Assembly (NCBI GenBank): GCA_017161665.1
Contig: JADFCT010000090.1
Location: forward strand, 1-10,942
DNA: 10,942 nucleotides
Direction of reading: 5' to 3'
DNA from: Candidatus Sumerlaeota bacterium
GTDB lineage: Bacteria > Sumerlaeota > Sumerlaeia > JADFCT01
The notes below the pieces were generated by a model. It did no database searches and was not told the origin of the DNA. It saw only the letters and a program-made list of their open reading frames with translations. Shown here one piece after another: positions 1 through 6,273 of this stretch (position 1 is its first letter; each line of letters begins with the position of its first letter). The position numbers and the translations under genes are program-made.

Positions 1-1743
1 GGCCGGCGCTTCCGTTCCGTTCTCCATCCCTTTCGGTTGTGGCGTAATCACCTCCGTCGGTGGCTGGTCCAGATCCTTAATGCCCATCCGTTGGCCTTCA
101 CGCCATAAATCATTGGTGGTCACAAAAAGGACGAACAACAGGATAAAGGCCAACGCCAGATTATACGACCACTTCAGCACGATCCCGGGGATGGGGCGAC
201 GGATAATCATCTCAATGAAGGCCTGAAGAATATGCCCACCATCCAGCATCGGAATGGGTAAAATATTGAAAATCACCAGGGCGATACTCAACATGGCAAA
301 GAAATCAAGCAGTTCCCAAAATCCCTGTTTGGCCTTCTGGTATGAAAAAGTCAAAATCATTACCGGGCCGCCAACGCTTTTTTTGATTTCCTTCAGATTG
401 CCGCCGCCGAACAAATCGCCCAGCGCGCTCACCTGATAAATCAACGAACCGGCGGCCTTTTGCCAGCCCATGGCCAAGGCCTTCGACATCGTTTCCACCC
501 GCGTGATCACTTTGGTCCCCGCCGGCACAATACCGATCCGGCCCACGGCGATGGTGGGCGAGGTTCCGTCCTTCTCCGCTGGAATGACCTGGATTTCCGG
601 ATCGCCGCTCCATCCCGCGTCCACCAATTCCTTGTGCTCATCCGGCGTGATCGACGTGTCGATGACCGTTCCGTCCCGTTGGATTTTGATCGAGATTGTT
701 TTAAGCGGATTGGCACGAATCACACTCGTCATTTCGTCCCAGGAATGCACTGGTTTGCCGTCCACCTCCAGGAACAGATCGTTTTCTCTCAAGCCCGCCA
801 ATTCTGCTCGGTCTCCGTGAGCCAGAGCGCCGATCCGTGGCTCCAGGTAATAAACGACTTCGTCCAATTCCTTCATGATCTTTTGATTGAGGGGCAACGT
901 CACCGTCCGTGTGGTAGCCGGACTCTGCCCCACCACCAACAGATCGATTTCTTCGGATGCGTCACCTGCGACAATGCGCGCGTACTGCCGCTGGATTAAT
1001 TCAAACACGTCCTGACCGTCTTGGGCCACTTCGCCCTCGGTCCCCACCACATGATCCATATTACGGAGTCCCGCCGCATACAACGCCGTATCCGCAGGCA
1101 CTTTTTCAAAAATCAACGGGAAGGTCAGTTCCTCTCGCCCGACTCGATATAAAAGGGCGAATATGAGTATGACTGACACGAAGTTGAATAAAACACCACC
1201 GCCGAAAACCAGCAGTTTCACGAAAAAGTTCTTTTCCTTCAGCGCGTGGGCATCATCATACGAACCTTGAATGATGGAACGCGCTGCCGACTGAAGGGCG
1301 CCCCCCTTGTCATCCGCATCGGAATTGCTTTGGGCTTCTTCCAATTTCGCTCGGATCAGGAGTTTTTGTTCCTCGGACAAATCCGTCTCGTCCAATTCCT
1401 TCATCAAATCCCCCATCCCCGCATCGCCTTTTTCCAAGGTGGCCGACATTTCCGCCACCATTTCATCCACAATTCCCAAGCCCTCCATCTCCTCGGGGCG
1501 AATCTGACCATGCAGTTCCACAAACCCCCCGAGCGGTATGGGGCGAATGGAATAATCGGTTTCCCCTATTTTGAAGTGCGCCAGACGCCACTTCTTGGGA
1601 CCAAAGCCGATATTGAAACTTTCGACTCGGACACCAAATAGCTTAGCGAAGATAAAGTGGCCCAGTTCATGGATCATGACCACAAAGCCAAACATCAGAA
1701 CCACCAAAAAAGCATACCAAAAAAACTCTACGATTCCACCCAT
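1..1743 (-). CDS. rseP: RseP-type site-2 zinc metalloprotease (RIP protease), 3' end cut by window edge
   Basis: This is an intramembrane zinc protease of the inner membrane; family members cleave anti-sigma factors and signal-peptide remnants. I read 581 codons from ATG 1743 to the left edge without a stop. Residues 25-29 are HELGH (zinc ligands and catalytic Glu) inside the first membrane segment. The second active-site motif, NILPIPMLDGG, has its Asp at residue 501. Two PDZ-like domains lie between them: a degenerate one around 210-260 and a clearer one around 290-350. A final membrane segment follows LDGGH, then a hydrophilic Pro-rich tail, so probably only a few residues are missing. The start is supported by AAGGTG eight bases upstream. 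Oddity: between the LGGFVEL loop (71-77) and the second membrane segment (from about 175) there are about 70 extra, acidic, helix-prone residues compared with E. coli RseP. dxr lies 104 bases upstream on the same strand, a common pairing. Confidence 0.95.
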   Translation of the reverse strand, partial: MGGIVEFFWYAFLVVLMFGFVVMIHELGHFIFAKLFGVRVESFNIGFGPKKWRLAHFKIGETDYSIRPIPLGGFVELHGQIRPEEMEGLGIVDEMVAEMSATLEKGDAGMGDLMKELDETDLSEEQKLLIRAKLEEAQSNSDADDKGGALQSAARSIIQGSYDDAHALKEKNFFVKLLVFGGGVLFNFVSVILIFALLYRVGREELTFPLIFEKVPADTALYAAGLRNMDHVVGTEGEVAQDGQDVFELIQRQYARIVAGDASEEIDLLVVGQSPATTRTVTLPLNQKIMKELDEVVYYLEPRIGALAHGDRAELAGLRENDLFLEVDGKPVHSWDEMTSVIRANPLKTISIKIQRDGTVIDTSITPDEHKELVDAGWSGDPEIQVIPAEKDGTSPTIAVGRIGIVPAGTKVITRVETMSKALAMGWQKAAGSLIYQVSALGDLFGGGNLKEIKKSVGGPVMILTFSYQKAKQGFWELLDFFAMLSIALVIFNILPIPMLDGGHILQAFIEMIIRRPIPGIVLKWSYNLALAFILLFVLFVTTNDLWREGQRMGIKDLDQPPTEVITPQPKGMENGTEAPA

Positions 1744-1764
1744 GGGTAAAACACCTTGTTTTAA

Positions 1765-1770
1765 ATTATA
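1765..1770 (-). promoter_or_regulatory. Possible -10 element of an rseP promoter
   Basis: The minus strand reads TATAAT, a perfect sigma70 -10 hexamer, 21 bases before the rseP start codon in the 104-base dxr-rseP gap. No good -35 hexamer is found 16-18 bases upstream, and the region is AT-rich. It may let rseP be transcribed apart from dxr, but a chance match is possible. Confidence 0.35.
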
Positions 1771-1776
1771 AACGTC

Positions 1777-1793
1777 TCATCGCAGACCGATGA
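1777..1793. repeat. Short perfect inverted repeat upstream of rseP
   Basis: TCATCG and CGATGA are separated by five bases (CAGAC), just upstream of the possible rseP -10 element. The 7-mer ACCGATG at 1787-1793, overlapping the right arm, recurs at 1809-1815, 22 bases away (about two helical turns). Position fits an operator or a small mRNA hairpin, but the arms are only 6 bp. Confidence 0.35.
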
Positions 1794-1847
1794 AATCAGC
1801 GCGGCCAAACCGATGCGCCATCCCCCACGCATCAAGACCGCATTCTG

Positions 1848-2993
1848 TTAGTCGAACAACTCATAAGCCCGATTACGCGCCCAGACATCGGCCGCCTCAA
1901 TCGCTTCCAGCGAGTCGGCCGTCTGTGTGTCCGAAGCGCCCAAGACACGCTCAATGATCTTTGGAATGGACCCAAACTGAATCCGTCCATTCAGAAAACC
2001 ATCCACAGCCACTTCATTGGCCGCATTCAGGACCGCCGGAGCCGTCCCTCCCTCCCGTGCCGCTTCATAAGCCAGTCGTAAGCAGGGAAATCGCTCAAAA
2101 GAAACCGGCTCAAAATTGAGAGAACCCATACGCGTCAGGTCCAAGGATTCATATTTATTCGCCAGGCGGTTCGGCGCCAGCAACACGTTCTGAATCGGAA
2201 AATACATATCGGTCAGCCCCATCTGTGCCAAAACCGATCCATCCACAAATTCAACCATCGAATGAACCAGACTCTCGGGGTGAATCACGACATCAATCCG
2301 GTCCAGGGGCAGATCAAAAAGCCACATGGCCTCAATAACTTCAAAACCCTTATTCATCATCGTTGCAGAATCGATGGTGATCTTCGGCCCCATGGCCCAA
2401 GTCGGATGGGCCAGCGCCTCATCGACCGACACATTTTCCACTTCCGCCGCGCTTCGGTTTCGAAAAGGCCCTCCCGACGCGGTCAGGATTATCCGGTCGA
2501 CCGCCTCGGCACAATTTCCCTGCAAGCACTGCGCCACCGCATTATGCTCGCTGTCAATCGGAAGCAATCGAATCCCACGTTGGCGCGCCTGCTCCATGAC
2601 CATGGCGCCGGCCGTCACCAAAACCTCTTTATTCGCCAATGCGACATCCAGCCCTCGCTCAATCGCCGCCAGCGTCGGCCGTATTCCCACAGCCCCCACC
2701 GTGCTGACGACCACCATATCCGCATCCATCTGGCGCACCATTTCGACCAGACCCTCTACACCGCGCGTCAACCGTCCGGAATAGCGCGCCGCCAGTTCAG
2801 CCACTGCGCCCGCTTCCCCATCGGTCACATTAACCCAAGCGGGCTGATGGTCGTCGATTTGAGACCGTAACAAATCGACACGTGAACGCGCCGATAAAGC
2901 CGTTGCTGACAGTTGATCTGGGTAATCGCCGATGACTTCCAGAGTCTTCACTCCGATCGATCCCGTTGAACCCAGCACGGCAATTTTCTTCAT
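1848..2993 (-). CDS. dxr: 1-deoxy-D-xylulose 5-phosphate reductoisomerase
   Basis: Cytoplasmic enzyme that rearranges and reduces 1-deoxy-D-xylulose 5-phosphate to 2-C-methyl-D-erythritol 4-phosphate with NADPH, the first committed step of the MEP isoprenoid pathway and the target of fosmidomycin. The 381-residue length is close to the usual 380-400. The Rossmann motif GSTGSIG is at 8-14. NKE follows at 121-123. The metal- and substrate-binding DSEHNA stretch has D147, S148 and E149. TASGGPFR is at 171-178 and HPTWAMG at 196-202. NKGFE (214-218) supplies the remaining Asn, Lys and metal-binding Glu. All active-site positions known from the E. coli enzyme appear intact. The start is ATG 2993, fixed by the conserved MKKIAVLGSTGSIG beginning; the ribosome binding site is poor, with GGGG lying almost against the ATG. 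rseP follows on the same strand after 104 bases without a terminator, so the two may be co-transcribed. Confidence 0.98.
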   Translation of the reverse strand: MKKIAVLGSTGSIGVKTLEVIGDYPDQLSATALSARSRVDLLRSQIDDHQPAWVNVTDGEAGAVAELAARYSGRLTRGVEGLVEMVRQMDADMVVVSTVGAVGIRPTLAAIERGLDVALANKEVLVTAGAMVMEQARQRGIRLLPIDSEHNAVAQCLQGNCAEAVDRIILTASGGPFRNRSAAEVENVSVDEALAHPTWAMGPKITIDSATMMNKGFEVIEAMWLFDLPLDRIDVVIHPESLVHSMVEFVDGSVLAQMGLTDMYFPIQNVLLAPNRLANKYESLDLTRMGSLNFEPVSFERFPCLRLAYEAAREGGTAPAVLNAANEVAVDGFLNGRIQFGSIPKIIERVLGASDTQTADSLEAIEAADVWARNRAYELFD

Positions 2994-3072
2994 ACCCCAA
3001 TCCGTATTCGTGAATGACGCGATGCTGCCAGCGTTTCCAGAGAAAGCGTTCGACTGCAGACTGAGCGGCGTA

Positions 3073-3085
3073 AACGTGTCACGTT
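3073..3085. promoter_or_regulatory. Perfect 13-base inverted repeat, possible operator upstream of dxr
   Basis: AACGTG and CACGTT flank a single central T, giving 6-bp arms with perfect symmetry. The repeat overlaps the weak -10 element of the proposed dxr promoter and lies about 80 bases upstream of the dxr start codon. Compact odd-centred palindromes of this form are typical of dimeric repressor sites. No regulator gene is in the window, so its partner is unknown. Confidence 0.4.
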
Positions 3086-3110
3086 AGGCCGTTCCCCAAG
3101 ATCAAGTCAA
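3081..3110 (-). promoter_or_regulatory. Possible sigma70 promoter for dxr
   Basis: On the minus strand, TTGACT (3105-3110, five of six consensus bases) is followed after 18 bases by TAACGT (3081-3086, three of six). The -10 is weak. It lies in the 134-base gap between the trpA-like gene and dxr, where no terminator is visible, so transcription from upstream could also reach dxr. Confidence 0.3.
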
Positions 3111-3127
3111 GCCCCCACGACAGACAC

Positions 3128-3910
3128 TCAAGCCCGTTGAGACGACTCGGCCAATGACAGAATAAACGCCCGATACCCATTTTCCCCACCGTCCTCCCAT
3201 GCGCGAAGGGCCGCAGTCCCAATGACGGCGACATCTGCCCTTCCTTTAAGAAAATCAATGTCCTCCGGACGACTGACGCCAAATCCAACAGCCAAAGGGA
3301 GCGATGTATGGGCCCGACAACGTTTGAGATATGCGTCCAGTTCGGTCCCGAAGTCCGTGTGCGCTCCCGTCACGCCGCCTCGGGCCACACAATAAAACAA
3401 CCCACGTCCATGGGCAGCAATCATTTTCAACCGTTCATCCGATGTGGTTGGCGCCATCAGATGAATCATGTCCAGTCCCGCCTCGTCTGCCAGGGTCTCC
3501 AAATCACCGGCTTCTTCCGGTGGAAGATCGGGCAGAATCATCCCTCGGCCCCCCGCTTCCTGCAAGCGCTTGCAGAAAACGGCATGGCCCATCTTGAAGA
3601 CGGTGTTATAATAACCCATCATCAACGGCGCAAACGACACGGCCGCAGACGTCTGTTTCATCAGATCGAAACAGTCCGCAATCCGCACACCGGCAGCCAG
3701 CGCCTCCTGGTTAGCATGACAAAACAGCGGTCCGTCGGCGGTGGGTTCACTGAAGGGAAACTGGAACTCCACCAGTGCGACGCCGGCCTCGCTCATGATC
3801 TTCAACATCCGCCTATTCGCTTCCAGGCTCGGATACCCACATACCAAATGCGTCATCAGCAAAATCGGCTGTGCGTCCAACCGTTCCCGAATCATCATCT
3901 CCAGGGCCAT
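3128..3910 (-). CDS. Divergent tryptophan synthase alpha-like protein (no trpB beside it)
   Basis: A TIM-barrel protein of the TrpA family; classical members split indole-3-glycerol phosphate into indole and glyceraldehyde 3-phosphate for TrpB. At 260 residues it has the usual length. Visible landmarks are VEFQFPFSEPTADGP with E48 and D59 matching catalytic Glu49 and Asp60, MGYYN (98-102), LPDLPPEEA, APTTSDERL, and loop 6 with R177 and GVTG (179-182). IGTAAL replaces the usual phosphate-binding GSA. It differs from typical TrpA at HLVCGYP, where most have a TAGDP-like sequence. I place the start at ATG 3910, eight bases after GGTGAG; a TTG codon directly precedes it and could also be used. 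Neither trpB nor trpC/F is in the window. A strong terminator lies just upstream. The active site looks usable, so indole release or a related retro-aldol reaction is plausible, but a separate subfamily role cannot be excluded. I do not assign the symbol trpA outright because of the missing context. Confidence 0.85.
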   Translation of the reverse strand: MALEMMIRERLDAQPILLMTHLVCGYPSLEANRRMLKIMSEAGVALVEFQFPFSEPTADGPLFCHANQEALAAGVRIADCFDLMKQTSAAVSFAPLMMGYYNTVFKMGHAVFCKRLQEAGGRGMILPDLPPEEAGDLETLADEAGLDMIHLMAPTTSDERLKMIAAHGRGLFYCVARGGVTGAHTDFGTELDAYLKRCRAHTSLPLAVGFGVSRPEDIDFLKGRADVAVIGTAALRAWEDGGENGYRAFILSLAESSQRA

Positions 3911-3929
3911 CAACGTATCTCACCTTTCT

Positions 3930-3975
3930 AAAAAAAAAGCCCCGTCCTCGAAACAAACGCATCGACGGGGCCTTT
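3930..3975 (-). terminator. Intrinsic terminator, placed like an attenuator before the trpA-like gene
   Basis: The minus strand carries GCCCCGTC and GACGGGGC (3964-3971 and 3939-3946), a perfect 8-bp GC-rich stem with a 17-base loop. A G-U pair and AAA/UUU extend it, and a run of nine Ts follows at 3938-3930. It starts 33 bases after the stop of the 606-residue gene and ends about 10 bases before the ribosome binding site of the trpA-like gene. There is no room for a promoter between the T run and that start codon, so the downstream gene must be reached by readthrough or controlled antitermination. Confidence 0.88.
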
Positions 3976-4007
3976 CCAATTCCTGTCCTCAATACGCTTC
4001 ACCGAAA

Positions 4008-5828
4008 TCAACCGCTCACCGACAACGGTTCCAAACTGCGAATCCTCTGTTCCAAACTGGCCAAATCGCCCAGGAACTTCTCCTTCTTATCGACGAGAAA
4101 CTGTTCCGTGATTTCCTTGTAGTATTCCACGCCTGCCAGAAGATTTTCACGGAACTCACAAATATACTTGCTGGTGCATGTCGAAATTTCCGCGGACTGA
4201 AGATCAATTTCTTCTTGAAGTTTCTCCACGTAAATCTTGAGTTCCTGGATAAACATGTGGGGACGATTCGAATGTCCCAGAACGGACAGCCGACCATAGA
4301 TGTGACCGACCATCTCATCCAAACAGGTGATCCTCGAGAAATAGGCGATATTCGGTCCGGGACACACTGCCGGTTCAACGGTGTTATCGATGCCGGTCGC
4401 TTTCAGAACCGCCCCGCTCAGTTCATGGCAGATACAGGATTTGGCGATGACCCACTCGCGCAACACGTCGCGCCGATCCGGAGACAGTTCCTCTTCATCC
4501 AGTGCTGCCAGTTTTTGGCGTTGATAGCTCTTGGACGCCGGGCAAATCGGTTTCCCGGAAAATTCCGTATTCATGGCCAGATGGCCCTTTCGACAGGGAG
4601 CCCCTGGCTGGCCACTCTCAACCCGCGCCCGCCGCGCCTCTTCACTCGGCGAAGTGCGTAGATTCCAGAACTTAATGCCCAAGGGGGAACTGTCGCTCAA
4701 GTAAACATCGTCTTCACAGGCCGCTGCCAACCGATTCATCAAGTCCTCATCAACGCCCACCACATCCGGAGCCAGCAGGAAAGGCGTTCCCCAGCCAACA
4801 CTGTCCACGTCATAATACTTCAAAAGAAACCGGTGTTCCTCCGCCTCGCCCACACCGCCTTGCACCGTCAGCCGAGTATCAAAATCCTCGTCACGCGGAA
4901 CGCCCAAGCCTCGCTTTACCCACGCCTTTTCGCACAGTTCGCGGTTTTTGGCCACCAGTCCCTCACGGCAAGCCTGAAACTCATTCAATATCGGGCCCAT
5001 CAAAAAACCGCGAGTCGCAAACGCATGACCGCCGCAATTAAGGCCGGATTCAATCCGAAACTCCGAAACCCACAATCCCTTCTTGGCAAGAAAGCGACTC
5101 TGGATTTCAGCCGAACGATAGTCACTTACTTTCAGAACGATTTTCTTGCGCAACCGCCCTTTATGATCGGGTAAAAAATCATCAAACTCGCTGGCATAAC
5201 TGTACAACGCATTGTTCATACCCGCCGAAAACACAATCGACGACTGAACTTCGCTCATCGCAAATCCCCGCAGAGCCGCCATGGCGTCCCGATACAACAC
5301 ACTCGATTGCGCATCGGCCACGGGATTTTCCCGATCCAGCTTGGTCATGATGTTGACATCAATACTCCCCGGCACGACGGTCTTCCGCAACGCCTCCTGA
5401 AGAGGCGCGCGCACAGACTCGTCGGTCGATTCCAACATGCGGTAGTATAAATCCTTACGGTCCGACTCCGGCAACAAATCAAAATATCGGGTGATTTCAG
5501 TACCCGGCTCGAAGCGTTCCTGACGTACGGTCTGGATTTGTCGCTCGAGAATTGTGGAAATCAGATTCAGATACGCTGTAATCCTTCGAGCGCGCGAATC
5601 CGCTTCCGTCCGTCCAATGGGCTCATAGGGTTCGCCCATCTGCGCGCAATAATAAGCCCGCATCTGTTCAATCAGCGTATCGTCCACCAAGGATATGGTA
5701 GAAGAAATCCCAAAACGGCCAACTCGGATGGGCGTATCAATCGTAAATCCCGTACCCATAACCGGGATATGAAAAGAATGAGGCGCTCCGGCAATCATCG
5801 GCATCGCGCCTGCATTATTAAAAGTCAT
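4008..5828 (-). CDS. Conserved-looking protein of unknown function; flavin-type TIM-barrel traits, Cys-rich region, coiled-coil tail
   Basis: I cannot name this 606-residue protein. No signal peptide or membrane segment is visible, so it is probably cytoplasmic. Residues 20-50, with PVMGTGF and an Ile/Ser/Val-rich strand after RFGISS, resemble the opening strand and loop of nitronate monooxygenase or IMP dehydrogenase-like barrels. Residues 323-350 (VQGGVGEAEEHRFLL, then DSVGWGTPFLLAP) resemble their closing phosphate-binding GGI...GT.FL region. Between them lie SAGMNNALYSY (201-211) and SGLNCGGHAFAT (261-272), which look like active-site loops. Residues 410-502 hold C412, C429, the pair C465/C467 followed by H468, C489 and C502, a possible metal or iron-sulfur site. 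Residues from about 525 to 602 are charged and helical, likely a coiled coil. The start is ATG 5828, nine bases after GAGGAG; a TTG sits directly before it. The terminator after its stop separates it from the trpA-like gene. A flavin-dependent enzyme is an inference from motif shape only. Confidence 0.85.
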   Translation of the reverse strand: MTFNNAGAMPMIAGAPHSFHIPVMGTGFTIDTPIRVGRFGISSTISLVDDTLIEQMRAYYCAQMGEPYEPIGRTEADSRARRITAYLNLISTILERQIQTVRQERFEPGTEITRYFDLLPESDRKDLYYRMLESTDESVRAPLQEALRKTVVPGSIDVNIMTKLDRENPVADAQSSVLYRDAMAALRGFAMSEVQSSIVFSAGMNNALYSYASEFDDFLPDHKGRLRKKIVLKVSDYRSAEIQSRFLAKKGLWVSEFRIESGLNCGGHAFATRGFLMGPILNEFQACREGLVAKNRELCEKAWVKRGLGVPRDEDFDTRLTVQGGVGEAEEHRFLLKYYDVDSVGWGTPFLLAPDVVGVDEDLMNRLAAACEDDVYLSDSSPLGIKFWNLRTSPSEEARRARVESGQPGAPCRKGHLAMNTEFSGKPICPASKSYQRQKLAALDEEELSPDRRDVLREWVIAKSCICHELSGAVLKATGIDNTVEPAVCPGPNIAYFSRITCLDEMVGHIYGRLSVLGHSNRPHMFIQELKIYVEKLQEEIDLQSAEISTCTSKYICEFRENLLAGVEYYKEITEQFLVDKKEKFLGDLASLEQRIRSLEPLSVSG

Positions 5829-5924
5829 CAAAAAAGGCTCCTCATCCTTGCGCCTCCAGAATCAACTAGCCTACGCAAAAAACGGTCGCATTGCATAACC
5901 CGTTGCTCCACACGGCAAACGGAG

Positions 5925-5954
5925 ACTATACCGCCGCCACCCGAGATCATACAA
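5925..5954 (-). promoter_or_regulatory. Possible promoter for the 606-residue gene
   Basis: The minus strand has TTGTAT (5949-5954), an 18-base spacer and TATAGT (5925-5930, five of six -10 bases), about 97 bases upstream of the ATG. The -35 is poor (three of six). Confidence 0.3.
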
Positions 5955-6151
5955 GGGGAAAACCAAATATCCGAAATGATTTGTAAGAATCAGTAAAGCA
6001 AAATAGGCGCCAGTCAAATCCCGCGCTCTCAATAAATTTCTCGATCGCGAGCGGCAAGGCGGCGCCGCTATACTTGGCAAAGCATTCACAAATGCAGCAC
6101 GGCTGGCTTTCAGCAAAGATTCTTGGCTAACCGAAACAATTGCGTAATGTT

Positions 6152-6180
6152 TGCTCTTGCTCTCCGACAAAAAAAGAGCA
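6152..6180 (+). repeat. Hairpin-forming inverted repeat in the sodN upstream region
   Basis: TGCTCTT (6152-6158) pairs perfectly with AAGAGCA (6174-6180). A second TGCTCT at 6158-6163 can pair with the same right arm, leaving a tighter 11-base A-rich loop. It lies about 94 bases before the sodN ATG, possibly in the mRNA leader or an operator. The alternative pairings are suggestive only. Confidence 0.35.
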
Positions 6181-6273
6181 GAATAAAACAGGCGTATCCC
6201 TAAAGGCGCGCCTGAATCATTTTCCAAAATACGGGCCGGGAAGCCGCGCCCAACCATTTAAAGGAGTCCTGTT

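Larger units (their letters stand above)
5829..6273. other. Intergenic region between divergent genes, no convincing gene
   Basis: These 445 bases separate the minus-strand 606-residue gene from the plus-strand sodN gene, so both promoters should lie here. An open frame on the minus strand (5871-6257, 128 codons) lacks a good ribosome binding site and its translation, rich in Arg, Ser and Cys, does not resemble a known family. Symmetric elements seen are TGATT-6-AATCA (5977-5992), CTCGATCGCGAG (6040-6051), GCGGCGCCGC (6059-6068) and AGGCGCGCCT (6204-6213). No strong sigma70 promoter for sodN could be found on the plus strand; TTGGCT with TAATGT around 6124-6151 is a weak possibility. Confidence 0.6.

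Noticed and set aside
460..999. Plus-strand 179-codon frame opposite rseP
   Set aside because: Antisense to clear RseP coding sequence; its composition is not that of a real protein.
3811..3962. Short minus-strand frame starting with ATG in the terminator loop, about 50 codons, with an AAAGG eight bases upstream
   Set aside because: Tempting as a leader peptide, but it runs through the terminator and 100 bases into the trpA-like gene, and lacks a Trp codon cluster.
3128..5831. TTG start codons one codon before the ATG in both the trpA-like gene and the 606-residue gene
   Set aside because: In both cases ATG has equal or better spacing from a good ribosome binding site and is the far commoner start; the TTG-ATG pair is probably coincidence.
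5871..6257. 128-codon open frame on the minus strand in the intergenic region
   Set aside because: No good ribosome binding site, an Arg/Ser/Cys-rich unordered translation with no recognisable family, and it would cover the whole region needed for the sodN promoter.
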